Source of the DNA: Actinomucor elegans
Lineage: Eukaryota; Mucoromycota; Mucoromycetes; Mucorales; Mucoraceae
Reading direction: 5' to 3'
Assembly (NCBI GenBank): GCA_026027325.1
Contig: JAMSLZ010000026.1
Location: 1 to 58,816 of the forward strand
Length of the DNA stretch: 58,816 nucleotides
Each line of letters begins with the position of its first letter. The first letter of the stretch is position 1. The position numbers and the translations under genes are program-made. Below, in pieces: positions 16,111 through 28,687 of the stretch. The notes under the pieces were generated by a model. The model made no database searches. It saw only the letters and a program-made list of their open reading frames with translations, and had not been told where the DNA came from.

Positions 16111-18084
16111 TTATTTTTGAATAGTGTTAGTATTATTAGGTAATAAGAATACTGCCCATAATAGAAGAACAAATAATCTAGGATCTCCAATAAAGAAAAT
16201 TAGAGTAATAAAGAAAATTAAACCACTGAAAATATACATAGCATATGTAGGAATAAATCCAGAATCTAATGAAGTTACTTTATTAGAAGCAGATTTAAAT
16301 ACATTTACTAATCCATAAGGTCCAACTAATTCAATTGCTCCTCTATCAAGGATTTTATTAGTAGTATAACCAAAACTTAATAGTTTATTTAAAATAAAAT
16401 TATTATAAATATTATCAAAGAAATATTTTTGGTTAAAGAATCTATAAATTCCTCGACCTAAATTAGTACTAATAAATTGGTTAGGTAATGAATCAAAAAT
16501 CCAATAAATAGCTAAAACTCCAAAAGTTCCTAAAAGACTACCAATTAATGGTAAGAATTTCATAGACATAGGAAGTCCAAATTCAGTATCTACTAAAATA
16601 GAATGGTTAGGATGAATAAATAATGCATTATTATAAAAATCTGTTCCCATTCCTACAAATAAATCTTTAGTTACATAACCAAAGAAAATACTAAATACAG
16701 CTAATACTACTAATGGAATTGCCATAATTAAAGGAGCTTCATGAATATTTTGATAATTAATTTTTGGTCCATTTGGATAACCTAAGAAAGTTAAATATAA
16801 AGATCGAATAGAATACATAGCTGTAAATACAGCAGCTACAGAAGCTAACCAATATACTAAATTACCAGAAAAACTATAATGTCCATAAGCTAATTCAATA
16901 ATTAAATCTTTAGAATAGAATCCAGTTAAAAATGGTAATGCCATTAAACTTAAAGATCCAATAACCATCATAGAGTATGTAAATGGTAATAATCTAGATA
17001 ATCCACCAAATTTTCTTAAATCTTGTTCATCATTCATTGCATGAATTACAGAACCAGCAGATAAGAATAATAAAGCTTTAAACCATGCATGATTTACTAA
17101 ATGAAATAATGCAACATTATATTGTGATAATCCACAAATTAAAAATAAAAGACCTAATTGAGAACAAGTTGAATAAGCAATAACTCGTTTTAAATCATTT
17201 TGTAATAATCCAGTAGTTGCTGCAAAAAATGCAGTTAAAGCACCTACCCATGTAATTAAAATTAAAGCTGTTGATCCAAATTCTAAAATAGGAGAAGATC
17301 GTAGAAGTAAATAAACTCCTGCAGTTACCATTGTAGCTGCATGAATTAATGCTGAAACAGGTGTTGGACCTTCCATTGCGTCAGGTAACCAAGTATGAAG
17401 ACCAATTTGAGCAGATTTACCCATAGCTGCAATTAATAGACAGATAGAGATAATTGTAATTAATTCTTCGTTAATAAATGGAGCTAATGAAAATACTGTT
17501 GTAAAATCTAAGTTACCGAAAGTCCAGAAAATAGCCCAAAGACCAATACTAAACCCCCAATCACCTACTCTATTCATAACTAAAGCTTTAATTGCTGCTT
17601 TATTAGCTTGTAATCGAGTAAACCAGAAGTTAATTAATAGATAAGAAGAAATACCTACTCCTTCCCAACCAATAAACATTACTAAATAATTATCACCTGT
17701 TACTAACATTAACATAAAGAATGTGAACATTGATAGATAAGCGAAGAATCTTTGATTATGAGGATCTTCACTCATATAATTTGTAGAATAAATATGTACT
17801 AAAGCAGATACAATAAGTACAGGTAGTAACATAGATACAGTTAGACTATCGTAAATAAATCCCCATGATACTAGTAAGAATTCTGAATCAATCCAGCTCA
17901 TTAATTTAATAGAAACTGGTGATTGACATAATCCTACTTCATAAAAAGCAACTAAGGCAAATAAAGCTGTTAAAACTAAAGAACTACAAGTAATTAAATG
18001 ACTACCAGTTTTACCAACTTTTCTCCCTAAAAATCCAGCTACAGTAGCTGATAATAGAGGTAGTGTAAGAATAGCTAAATACAT
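16111..18084 (-). CDS. nad5: NADH dehydrogenase subunit 5
   Basis: Largest antiporter-like subunit at the distal end of the complex I membrane arm, with the lateral helix at its C-terminus. The product is 657 residues, normal for fungi. Motifs seen: FIGWEGVGISSYLLINFW near residue 138, the proton-channel Glu region; MGKSAQIGLHTWLPDAMEGP near residue 220; LKRVIAYSTCSQLG near residue 300; NHAWFKALLFLSAGS near residue 332. Its ATG shares the A of the nad4L stop codon (TAATG), so the pair is co-transcribed and probably translationally coupled. TAA stop followed at once by a C-rich motif. No intron. Identical copy at 53061-55034. Confidence 0.98.
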   Translation of the reverse strand: MYLAILTLPLLSATVAGFLGRKVGKTGSHLITCSSLVLTALFALVAFYEVGLCQSPVSIKLMSWIDSEFLLVSWGFIYDSLTVSMLLPVLIVSALVHIYSTNYMSEDPHNQRFFAYLSMFTFFMLMLVTGDNYLVMFIGWEGVGISSYLLINFWFTRLQANKAAIKALVMNRVGDWGFSIGLWAIFWTFGNLDFTTVFSLAPFINEELITIISICLLIAAMGKSAQIGLHTWLPDAMEGPTPVSALIHAATMVTAGVYLLLRSSPILEFGSTALILITWVGALTAFFAATTGLLQNDLKRVIAYSTCSQLGLLFLICGLSQYNVALFHLVNHAWFKALLFLSAGSVIHAMNDEQDLRKFGGLSRLLPFTYSMMVIGSLSLMALPFLTGFYSKDLIIELAYGHYSFSGNLVYWLASVAAVFTAMYSIRSLYLTFLGYPNGPKINYQNIHEAPLIMAIPLVVLAVFSIFFGYVTKDLFVGMGTDFYNNALFIHPNHSILVDTEFGLPMSMKFLPLIGSLLGTFGVLAIYWIFDSLPNQFISTNLGRGIYRFFNQKYFFDNIYNNFILNKLLSFGYTTNKILDRGAIELVGPYGLVNVFKSASNKVTSLDSGFIPTYAMYIFSGLIFFITLIFFIGDPRLFVLLLWAVFLLPNNTNTIQK

Positions 18085-18350
18085 TATGCTTTAATAGCAA
18101 TGCTACCTCTTAATCTATAATATGCAACTAGAATTCCTAATCCAATAGCTGATTCTGCTCCTGCGATCGCAATGATATAAATACCATAAGTTTGACCTAA
18201 GATGTCATCAAAGCTAAATGAACTTAAGATAATTAATAACGTTACAGCTAATAGCATAATTTCGATGGAGATCAGCATTAGAATAATATTTTTTCGGTTA
18301 AGAATAAATCCTAAAATACCGATAAGAAATAATACCATCGATAAATTCAT
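18084..18350 (-). CDS. nad4L: NADH dehydrogenase subunit 4L
   Basis: Small three-helix membrane subunit of complex I. The 88-residue product matches family length; the middle helix carries the conserved Glu in ISIEIMLL near residue 30, and the last helix holds AGAESAIGLGILVAYYR with the second conserved Glu. Its TAA overlaps the nad5 ATG by one base, the usual fungal nad4L-nad5 arrangement. ATG start. It is preceded by a 650-bp spacer with GC elements and by trnC on the other strand. Identical copy at 55034-55300. Confidence 0.97.
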   Translation of the reverse strand: MNLSMVLFLIGILGFILNRKNIILMLISIEIMLLAVTLLIILSSFSFDDILGQTYGIYIIAIAGAESAIGLGILVAYYRLRGSIAIKA

Positions 18351-18464
18351 TATGTTTATTTGTAATTAACTTTATAATTGTAATACATATTAATCTCGGG
18401 ACGTAACACTCTAAACTTTAAAGATTAGTAGTGCTAATTTAAAATTATAAATTTTAAATATATT

Positions 18465-18506
18465 CCCCGGGCGGGCGCCACCTTAAAGTGTGGTGCCCGC
18501 CCGGGG
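18465..18506. repeat. GC-rich palindromic element, family P1 (short form)
   Basis: CCCCGGGCGGGCGCCACC-TTAAAG-TGTGGTGCCCGCCCGGGG, almost perfect but lacking part of the inner stem. Confidence 0.8.
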
Positions 18507-18978
18507 AAAATTAATTAAAGACCCTGGAAATTAATAGTGAGCTTAGCCCACAAGGGGCGTTTTACGCCCCCCAAGTTTTTCACTGGCGGCTTTGCCGCCA
18601 GAAATTAATTAAATTAAAAATGGCATAACCGTCCTAATTTAATTAAAAAATAAAATTCAGGGGTGATCCTCCTGTGTTCTGTATACAAAACTTATTTACA
18701 AAATATTTAGATTAACGTCTCTAAGTTTTATAAGCTTTGAGGTCGTTTAGATAAAATAATCTTAAAGTCCCGGGGCGGCACAGCCGCCCGGGCCTTTAAT
18801 CTCCGGGGCGTTAGCCCCGGTATCCTTAATGCCAAAAATACCAGCATCGAAGGATTATAAATAATTCTATACTTTTACATAAATTTGACAAATTGTTTGA
18901 TAAAAATTAGGCCCGGGCAGCATAGCCGCCCCGGGCTATAAAAAATTTTGATATTATCTAAACAGCCTAAAACAATAA

Positions 18979-18987
18979 TTATAAGTA
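18979..18987 (+). promoter_or_regulatory. TTATAAGTA promoter-like motif
   Basis: One mismatch from ATATAAGTA, 16 nt before trnC. It could also start the trnC-cox1 transcript. Confidence 0.45.
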
Positions 18988-19003
18988 AAGTAAATTTAAT
19001 TTA

Positions 19004-19076
19004 GACCAACTAGCATAACTGGTAATGCGATAGATTGCAAATCTTCCAGATAAGTGTTCAAGTCACTTGTTGGTCT
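19004..19076 (+). tRNA. trnC: tRNA-Cys(GCA)
   Basis: Acceptor GACCAAC/GTTGGTC, anticodon loop TTGCAAA (GCA), T-arm AAGTG-TTCAAGT-CACTT, discriminator U. Confidence 0.93.
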
Positions 19077-19266
19077 ATTATATAATTAATACAATTTTCC
19101 GAAAACTAATTCTCGAGAAAGCTTTAGCTCTCGGGTCATTTATTGCCGGCGGCGAAGCCGCCGGCAGCTAATAGGATATATCTACGAGATAGGATATCTC
19201 GTTGTCTATCAGCTAGAGGTAAACTTAATTTGAGGTTTATTTAGTTAAAAAAGGGTATTTATTTAA

Positions 19267-22157
<2,891 letters not shown>

Positions 22158-22219
22158 TTAAATTAATAATATAATTTTCTTGGAATGGTCACGCAAAGCG
22201 TGTTCTATCCATAGTCCGA

Positions 22220-22390
22220 GCCGTTACACGGCCCGGGCCTTGGAATCTTAAATATAACCTTAACTGCATAATATATTCAGTTAAGGAAATATATTTTGTA
22301 TCTGTATTTTGTGCAGGATCAACTTACCTTTTCGCGGTAGATTCTATAAGTACCATAATAATAAATGGGAAACTAAATAGTTGATTTATA
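22220..22390 (+). repeat. 170-bp 3' element, copy downstream of cox1
   Basis: Reverse complement of 9096-9265 with very few differences. Here the stem CCTTAACTG/CAGTTAAGG is fully Watson-Crick; the atp8 copy has a G-U at one pair in the sense strand. It begins about 60 nt after the cox1 stop. Confidence 0.75.
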
Positions 22391-22599
22391 ATATATTATT
22401 AATCATATAAAAAATTAATTTAACTTTTGGTTGGTTATGTAAATTAACTTTATCTATAATCTAGATTAATCTAAAGATAAAGGTTTTGATAAATAAAATT
22501 AAAGTTTCAACTAATTTATTATTTTTATTATCCCGAGACCAAAGTCTCGGTATCTTTAGGTTTAAATATTACTAATCTTGAAGGCTGTTATAGTTTATT

Positions 22600-22655
22600 T
22601 TTAAGACAGATATTTTATATTTTAAGTATAAGGTAAATTTGACCTGAGGGAAATT
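22600..22655 (+). repeat. double-hairpin element, family P6 (decayed)
   Basis: AGACAGATATTTTATATTTTAAGTATAAGG then TAAATTTGACCTGAGGGAAA: P6 order with GC mostly lost. Confidence 0.4.
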
Positions 22656-22692
22656 ATTAATTTCGAGGGTTAATTTTATTTAAAATAATATT

Positions 22693-22701
22693 GTATAAGT
22701 A
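22693..22701 (+). promoter_or_regulatory. GTATAAGTA promoter-like motif
   Basis: One mismatch from ATATAAGTA, about 260 nt upstream of the nad2-nad3 pair on the same strand. Confidence 0.4.
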
Positions 22702-22961
22702 ATAGATAGAAATAGCCCTAAGAACTGCGTGACTGACCTTAGGGCTTTTTTTTAGTAATCTTTACCCGTCATATGTCTCTGAAGATATTAAATTCTAGAT
22801 TTTCAAATCTAATCTTGGGTTTTTTAACTTTAATGAGAAGCTTAGGCCACAGAACGACCTGGCTACGGAATTCGGGCGGCTATGCCGCCCGAACTTAAGG
22901 ATTAAAATTATTTATCCATAGAGAAATTACTTTGTAGATTCTCTCAGTTGTTAAGTGAGTA

Positions 22962-24497
22962 ATGGTTTTATTCGGTGTATTAACCATGATTTTAGCGATT
23001 GCCCTATTTTCCCTTCGAATCCCTGCGATTTATTTTAATCGAATTACAATTATTTTACTACTTTTATCTGCATTATTATCATATAATTCACTTTATATTG
23101 ATTTAATCGGTTCTGGAGTAGGAGTATTCGGTGGATTATTTCAAGTTACAACTATTACTCAAAGTATTGATGTATTTATTTATTTAGTAGGAGCTTTAGT
23201 ACTTTTATTAAGTTCAAAAGCTGGTGGAGCACAAACTTTACCATCTAATAAATTAAATTCAACTTTAGTAAATAAGAGTAAAGGATTATCAGTATTAGCT
23301 GAATATCCTCTTATTGCTTTATTTTCTGTATTAGGTATGAGTAGTTTAATTTCAAGTAGTGACTTAGTATCTATGTTCTTATCTATTGAACTACAAAGTT
23401 TTGCTGTATATATTTTAGCAACTATCTATAGAGAATCTGAATCTGCAACAGCAGCTGGATTAAAATATTTCTTATTAGGAAGTTTATCTTCAGCTTTAAT
23501 TTTATTAGGAAGTAGTCTATTATATAGTTTCACAGGACTAACTAGTTTTGAAGGATTATATATGTTATGTTCTACTACTCCAGCAAATACAGCTATTGAA
23601 ATTAGTGTATTACTAATTATGGTAGGTTTATTATTTAAAGTATCTGCAGCTCCATTTCATAATTGGGCTCCAGATGTATATGATGGAGTACCTACAGTAG
23701 TAACAACTTGGTTAACTACAATGCCAAAAATTGCTTTCTTAGTATTTATTTTAGAATTTCAAGGATTCACTCAATTAGCTAATTGGTCTTCATGGACATA
23801 TTTATTATTAATTAGTTCATTATTATCACTTCTAGTTGGTACTATTGGTGGATTAGCTCAATACAGAATTAAACGATTATTAACATATAGTACAATTTCT
23901 CATGTAGGATTTTTACTATTAGCTTTAGCTATTAATAACGAAGAATCAGTAGAGTCATTCTTATTTTATTTAATCCAATATTCATTAACAAATATTAATG
24001 TATTCTTTATCTTAGTAGCATTTGGTTACTTATTACAAACTAAAGGATTATCTATTTATTCACCAATTCAATATATTAATCAATTGAAAGGTCAATTTAA
24101 AGTAAATCCTTTACTTGGACTAAGTCTTGCAATTTGTTTATTTTCTATGGCAGGTATTCCTCCATTAGTAGGATTCTTTGGTAAACAGATGGTTTTATAC
24201 GCAGCAACTCATAATGGAAATTTTTTCTTAGCTTTCGTAGCTATTTTAGTAAGTGTTGTTAGTGCAGCGTATTATCTACGAGTTATTAAAGTAATTCATT
24301 TTGATCCAACTCCAGCATCAGAAATGACTTCATCTTTAAATAATTCAAATAAAGAATCAGTGTTAGCCGGAGAATTATCAATTTCAAGTAGTTTAGTAAT
24401 TGCAACAATTACTCTTCTATTAATTTTCTTTATTATTAACCCAACACCATTATTAAACAGTGTTCACCTAATCACTCTAAATCTATTTTATTGGTAA
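22962..24497 (+). CDS. nad2: NADH dehydrogenase subunit 2
   Basis: Antiporter-like proton-pumping subunit of complex I. The product is 511 residues, in the fungal range. Motifs: [15 protein letters not shown] near residue 140 with the conserved Glu, [20 protein letters not shown] near residue 165, [20 protein letters not shown] near residue 230, and [14 protein letters not shown] near residue 303. ATG start. The TAA shares its last A with the ATG of nad3, the common fungal nad2-nad3 junction. A hydrophilic loop with Ser/Asn repeats lies near the C-terminus. No intron. Confidence 0.97.
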   Translation: MVLFGVLTMILAIALFSLRIPAIYFNRITIILLLLSALLSYNSLYIDLIGSGVGVFGGLFQVTTITQSIDVFIYLVGALVLLLSSKAGGAQTLPSNKLNSTLVNKSKGLSVLAEYPLIALFSVLGMSSLISSSDLVSMFLSIELQSFAVYILATIYRESESATAAGLKYFLLGSLSSALILLGSSLLYSFTGLTSFEGLYMLCSTTPANTAIEISVLLIMVGLLFKVSAAPFHNWAPDVYDGVPTVVTTWLTTMPKIAFLVFILEFQGFTQLANWSSWTYLLLISSLLSLLVGTIGGLAQYRIKRLLTYSTISHVGFLLLALAINNEESVESFLFYLIQYSLTNINVFFILVAFGYLLQTKGLSIYSPIQYINQLKGQFKVNPLLGLSLAICLFSMAGIPPLVGFFGKQMVLYAATHNGNFFLAFVAILVSVVSAAYYLRVIKVIHFDPTPASEMTSSLNNSNKESVLAGELSISSSLVIATITLLLIFFIINPTPLLNSVHLITLNLFYW

Positions 24498-24874
24498 TGA
24501 GTACATTAACATTTTTTATCTTATTCATTCCTGTTTTAACTTTAGTTTTACTTGTAGTAAATCAATTATTAGCTGTTAATAAACCTTACAGTGAAAAAGT
24601 ATCACCTTATGAATGTGGGTTTACACCTCTTGGTGATGCAAGACAAAAATTCAGTGTACAGTTTTATTTAGTAGCAATTTTATTTATCGTATTTGATCTA
24701 GAAGTTCTATTTTTATTCCCATTTGCAGTATCTCTTTATGAAATTTCTACTATGGGTTTCTGGATTGTTATCTTATTCTTAGTAATTTTAACAATTGGTT
24801 TTGTTTATGAATGGAGTAAAGGAGCTTTAAAATTCACTAAAGATCCAACATCTTCAAAAATTAATCTTAACTAA
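24497..24874 (+). CDS. nad3: NADH dehydrogenase subunit 3
   Basis: Small membrane subunit of complex I at the quinone module; its loop takes part in the active/deactive switch. 125 residues from the ATG that overlaps the nad2 TAA. An in-frame TTG six bases earlier is a possible but unlikely start. Motifs: the loop [20 protein letters not shown] with the key Cys near residue 39, and [23 protein letters not shown] helix with the conserved Asp-Leu-Glu. TAA stop. A run CCCCCTTTTGAT 46 nt later may be its 3' processing motif. Confidence 0.97.
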   Translation: MSTLTFFILFIPVLTLVLLVVNQLLAVNKPYSEKVSPYECGFTPLGDARQKFSVQFYLVAILFIVFDLEVLFLFPFAVSLYEISTMGFWIVILFLVILTIGFVYEWSKGALKFTKDPTSSKINLN

Positions 24875-24919
24875 TTAAAATTTTAAATTAACGGATTATT
24901 AATATTATTTATTAATAAT

Positions 24920-24931
24920 CCCCCTTTTGAT
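24920..24931 (+). promoter_or_regulatory. C-rich motif downstream of nad3
   Basis: CCCCCTTTTGAT in the gene's sense; weaker match to the C-rich 3' motifs of atp9 and nad4. Confidence 0.35.
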
Positions 24932-24955
24932 AAAAAAGGGTATATAAATATATTA

Positions 24956-24964
24956 TTATAAGTA
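24956..24964 (+). promoter_or_regulatory. TTATAAGTA promoter-like motif
   Basis: Variant found at the rnl 5' end, about 350 nt upstream of atp6 and cox2. Confidence 0.4.
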
Positions 24965-25050
24965 AGGTGGCCTTACTTCTTTTTATTATATTATCAAGAA
25001 TATCTTGGTTATATTATAATTATGTAGTAGTCTAGAATAAAATAATAAAA

Positions 25051-25102
25051 CCCCGGGGCTGGCAATGCCTGAACCTAAGGGTACCGGAATCCCGGCCCCG
25101 GA
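25051..25102. repeat. GC palindrome, family P3
   Basis: CCCCGGGGCTGGCAATGCC..CTAAGGGTACCGG..CCGGCCCCGG. Related to 35240-35291, which keeps a better outer stem. Confidence 0.65.
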
Positions 25103-25312
25103 GTTATTTTCTTTATGAATTCCAGGGCGGCTAATGCCGCCCTGGAATTCTAGATTGATGTTTAACATCCGTCCTCTCTCTCTAATTTCGAGGTTTTGTC
25201 TCGGAAATATTTATCTTGGTAAAATTATATTATTAATAAATAATATTAACCGTAAGATACTTGAGGACTAGAGGTACCGATTTGATAAAAAAGCACTGAT
25301 AAATAAATAAAA

Positions 25313-26092
25313 ATGTCAACTTTAGCTACAACTTTCTTAGTTAATAACCCACTAGAGCAATTTGAAATTAATGATTTTGTTTTCATTTTAGCTCCAATCT
25401 TCGGATTTACTAAATTATCTTTAACTAATATCGGATTCTATTTAATTATGGTAGTGACAATTACTATCGGTATGAATGTTTTATCTCGAAATAATGGTTA
25501 TGTTATTCCTTCTCGATGGGCTATTCATTCTGAATCTGTATACGGATCTATCTTAAATTTAGTTCGAGAGCAAATTGGACCAAAAAACGAAGTTTATGTT
25601 CCATTTATTTTCGCTTTATTTAATTTTGTTTTAATTAGTAATTTAGTTGGTTTAGTACCTTATTCTTTCACAACTACTTCTCATTTAGTGTTAACTATGA
25701 GTTTAGCAACAACTATTCTTATTGGAGTAACAATTATTGGATTCCAACGACATGGATTAGGATTCTTCGCATTCTTTATTCCTGCTGGTACTCCATTAGC
25801 ATTAGTATTCTTATTAGTAGCGATTGAATTAATTTCTTACTTAGCTCGAGCAGTTTCTTTAGGTGTTCGATTAGGTGCTAATATGATTGCAGGACATTCT
25901 CTATTAAAAATTATTTCTACATTTACGTGGAAAATGGTAGTAGCAGGACCTGTATTATTATTAGTTAGTGTATTACCTCTATTATTCTTAACAGCTTTAG
26001 CTGGTTTAGAGTTCGGTATTGCGATTCTTCAAGCATACGTATTTACAATTTTAACTTGTTCTTACTTAAAAGATGCTATTGATCTACACTAA
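25313..26092 (+). CDS. atp6: ATP synthase F0 subunit 6 (subunit a)
   Basis: Subunit a of F0, which with the Atp9 ring forms the two proton half-channels. 259 residues, normal for fungi. The N-terminal NPLEQFEI block is family-like. The channel helix has ISYLARAVSLGVRLGANMIA near residues 177-196 with the essential Arg, followed by AGHSLLKI. ATG start, TAA stop, no intron and no duplicated 3' end of the kind seen in atp9. It lies 380 nt before cox2 on the same strand. Confidence 0.98.
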   Translation: MSTLATTFLVNNPLEQFEINDFVFILAPIFGFTKLSLTNIGFYLIMVVTITIGMNVLSRNNGYVIPSRWAIHSESVYGSILNLVREQIGPKNEVYVPFIFALFNFVLISNLVGLVPYSFTTTSHLVLTMSLATTILIGVTIIGFQRHGLGFFAFFIPAGTPLALVFLLVAIELISYLARAVSLGVRLGANMIAGHSLLKIISTFTWKMVVAGPVLLLVSVLPLLFLTALAGLEFGIAILQAYVFTILTCSYLKDAIDLH

Positions 26093-26129
26093 TAATAAAT
26101 AATATTATTATTCATAAATAATATTTTAA

Positions 26130-26177
26130 GCCCAGCGGGCGACCCCCGTCCAGTAAGGTAGGGGTCGCCCGCTGGGC
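26130..26177. repeat. GC-rich palindrome, family P4
   Basis: Arms GCCCAGCGGGCGACCCC / GGGGTCGCCCGCTGGGC as at 2878-2925, with a different loop (CGTCCAGTAAGGTA). It starts 38 nt after the atp6 stop. Confidence 0.8.
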
Positions 26178-26198
26178 AACTAATGGTTTTGTCATTTA

Positions 26199-26260
26199 AT
26201 CCCGAGATGGATATTTCATATTTATCTGGATATAAGATGAATCTGACCTAGGTAAAAATT
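26199..26260 (+). repeat. double-hairpin element, family P6 (decayed)
   Basis: CCCGAGATGGATATTTCATATT..ATATAAGATGAATCTGACCTAGG. P6 order kept, first hairpin AT-shifted. Confidence 0.45.
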
Positions 26261-26472
26261 AAAAATTTTATGTTGCAGTGAGGGTAGCTATGCTACTCAA
26301 ATTAAACAAGAAAGTCCTCACGCCCGAAGGGCGAGGAGGCCCCGAGCCACTATATGGTTCGAGATATTAGTATAAAATATTTTTACTGATGATAGTTGAT
26401 AAACTATCTATTAATACAGTATATATAATTAATTAATTTATTTTATCTAAGGGATATCGTTCATAAGAATTT

Positions 26473-27240
26473 ATGTTAAATATGCTTAAATCATTAAATA
26501 TCATTTCTCCTGTATGGAATGATGCTCCTGAGCCTTGGCAATGGGCTTTCCAAGATGGTGCATCACCTTCGTACGAAGGAATTGTTGAATTACATGATCA
26601 AATTATGTTCTATCTAGTAATTATTTTATTTGGAGTTTCTTGGATGTTAACTTCAATTATTGTAAACTTCAGTTCTAACAAAAATCAAATTGTTTACAAA
26701 TACCATAACCATGGTACTTTAATTGAATTAATTTGGACTATTACTCCAGCTTTTGTATTAATTGCAATTGCTTTCCCTAGTTTCAAATTATTATACTTAA
26801 TGGATGAAGTAATTGATCCTGCTATGACAATTAAAGCATTAGGACACCAATGGTACTGGTCTTATGAGTATTCTGATTTTGTTAACGAAGATGGAGAATC
26901 TATTGAATTTGATTCTTACTTAGTTCCAACAGATGACTTAGAAGATGGACAACTACGACTTTTAGAAGTAGATAACCGAGTAGTAGTTCCAGTAGGAACT
27001 CACATCCGATTCATTGTAACAGGTGCTGATGTAATTCATTCATTTGCTGTTCCTTCTTTAGGACTTAAAATTGATGCTATTCCTGGACGACTAAATCAAA
27101 CTTCTGTTTTAGTTGAACGAGAAGGAGTTTACTATGGACAATGTTCAGAGATTTGTGGTGTACACCACGGATTTATGCCTATTGCTGTAGAAGCAGTATC
27201 ACTTGAGAAATACCTAGCTTGGTTAAACGAGCAAGCCTAA
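26473..27240 (+). CDS. cox2: cytochrome c oxidase subunit 2
   Basis: CuA-bearing subunit of complex IV that accepts electrons from cytochrome c. 255 residues with a short N-terminal leader, two transmembrane helices (about 43-65 and 85-107) and a C-terminal cupredoxin domain. CuA ligands are visible: His in [12 protein letters not shown], and the Cys-x3-Cys with His and Met in [13 protein letters not shown] near residues 223-235. The aromatic electron-entry patch [13 protein letters not shown] is near residue 120. ATG start, TAA stop, no intron. Downstream a CACCCCTTTCAAT run and two GC elements precede trnE. Confidence 0.98.
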   Translation: MLNMLKSLNIISPVWNDAPEPWQWAFQDGASPSYEGIVELHDQIMFYLVIILFGVSWMLTSIIVNFSSNKNQIVYKYHNHGTLIELIWTITPAFVLIAIAFPSFKLLYLMDEVIDPAMTIKALGHQWYWSYEYSDFVNEDGESIEFDSYLVPTDDLEDGQLRLLEVDNRVVVPVGTHIRFIVTGADVIHSFAVPSLGLKIDAIPGRLNQTSVLVEREGVYYGQCSEICGVHHGFMPIAVEAVSLEKYLAWLNEQA

Positions 27241-27283
27241 GTATTTTTTAATAATTTAATTTATCTAATGACTAATTAATAAA

Positions 27284-27296
27284 CACCCCTTTCAAT
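27284..27296 (+). promoter_or_regulatory. C-rich motif downstream of cox2
   Basis: CACCCCTTTCAAT, 44 nt after the stop in the gene's sense; weak match to the C-rich 3' motif set. Confidence 0.35.
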
Positions 27297-27374
27297 ACTA
27301 AAACCTTTTAATTTAATAAGTCTAATATCTAAAGAAGTTAAAGTAGTGAATCTCCTCTAAGCTTTAAATTATTA

Positions 27375-27430
27375 TCTCGGGGCGGATGCCCCGTACCCCC
27401 TGGGTGCAGGGTGAACCTGACTTAGGAAAA
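27375..27430 (+). repeat. double-hairpin element, family P6 (well kept)
   Basis: CTCGGGGCGGATGCCCCGTA then CCCCCTGGGTGCAGGG and TGAACCTGACTTAGG. With 33887 this is the best copy for deriving the family consensus. Confidence 0.6.
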
Positions 27431-27441
27431 AGTTATTCCAG

Positions 27442-27489
27442 CCCCCGGGCGGTGGTATCACCACCTTAAAGTGTGGTGTCGCCCGGGGG
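27442..27489. repeat. GC-rich palindromic element, family P1
   Basis: CCCCCGGGCGGTGGTATCACC..TTAAAG..GTGTGGTGTCGCCCGGGGG between cox2 and trnE; one outer repeat unit is shortened. Confidence 0.75.
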
Positions 27490-27564
27490 CTGATATAAAA
27501 GAAAGAAAACCTGCTAAATAATTTATTATTTTAGGTTTGATGGAGCTAAAAGATTTTACATAAA

Positions 27565-27636
27565 GACCTCATGGTACAATGGTTAAGACACCACAACTTC
27601 ACTGTGGGAATATCGGTTCGATTCCGATTGGGGTTA
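27565..27636 (+). tRNA. trnE: tRNA-Glu(UUC)
   Basis: Anticodon arm CCACA-ACTTCAC-TGTGG (TTC), T-arm ATCGG-TTCGATT-CCGAT, acceptor GACCTCA/TGGGGTT with G-U pairs. Confidence 0.93.
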
Positions 27637-28159
<523 letters not shown>

Positions 28160-28441
28160 AAAATGTGTGCCCCCCTTGATCGTGAGATCATGTGGAAACA
28201 TCGGGTGAATTGCAAGAACCTCCAATATAATTTATATTGGACAATTTGCAGCGAAGCGTATATCAGTGTTTTAATAGATATACGAACGTTCAACGACTAA
28301 TCAGTGAGCTACACTAGCAATAATCTGGACACGAGTGCCCGACAACATCTATATTAATTTATTGATGTTGATGACATAGTCTGAACAATCTGGTAACAGA
28401 TTGAAATAGAAGATAAAGAGCTTCTATGATAACATATATTG
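28160..28441 (+). other. group I intron in atp9, without internal ORF
   Basis: 282-nt intron. Core elements in order: P/Q region GAATTGCAAGAACC and ATTTGCAGCGAAGC, R-like GTTCAACGACTAATCAG near 28288, S-like GACATAGTCTGA near 28372; GACTA/TAGTC form P7. It ends in G immediately before exon 2. The likely mobility protein is not inside the intron but downstream of the 3' exon at 28688-29374. Confidence 0.9.
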
Positions 28442-28509
28442 TCGCATTAACAGAGGCGATCGGTCTTTTCGCACTTATGATGGCATTCTTACTATTATAC
28501 GCAGCGTAA
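28442..28509 (+). CDS. atp9: atp9 exon 2, apparently foreign replacement copy
   Basis: Completes Atp9 with FALTEAIGLFALMM and LLLYAA, including the essential proton-binding Glu57 in TEAIG. It abuts the intron's terminal G, so this is the copy that splices to exon 1. It differs from the second copy at 29392-29459 at 9 of 68 positions, all synonymous, and uses GAG, GCG, ATC and two CTT codons where the other copy has GAA, GCA, ATT, CTA and TTA, the forms favoured in the rest of the genome. I infer it arrived with the intron and endonuclease from another mtDNA. Confidence 0.9.
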
Positions 28510-28687
28510 TCTGTGTATCTTTAGAAGATAAAAATCTAGGGTCTAATCTTATTTAATAAGACTAGGCCCACCATCATACATTCTTCTATAGATTATATAA
28601 CAATAATCTACTTATTTCAACTTTAATATTATCGTCTATAGACGATAACAACAACCCCTAGATTAAGCCTTAACAATAACATAAACT

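Larger units (their letters stand above)
18351..19003. other. nad4L-trnC divergent spacer
   Basis: No gene is seen. It contains a decayed double hairpin near 18391-18445, a P1 copy (18465-18506), short GC hairpins near 18553, 18583, 18774 and 18911, and a TTATAAGTA motif 17 nt before trnC. Confidence 0.55.
22158..22961. other. cox1-nad2 spacer
   Basis: No gene is seen in 804 bp. It holds the 170-bp element (22220-22390), decayed double hairpins (22533-22590 and 22600-22655), a GTATAAGTA motif (22693-22701) and an imperfect hairpin AGCCCTAAG..CTTAGGGCT near 22711-22747. Confidence 0.55.
24875..25312. other. nad3-atp6 spacer
   Basis: No gene is seen. It holds a C-rich motif (24920-24931), a TTATAAGTA motif (24956-24964), a P3 double palindrome (25051-25102) and a hairpin TCCAGGGCGGCTAATGCCGCCCTGGA near 25121. 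Confidence 0.55.

Noticed and set aside
24491..24874. nad3 starting at TTG six bases earlier
   Set aside because: The ATG overlapping the nad2 stop gives the usual fungal nad2-nad3 junction and a normal N-terminus.
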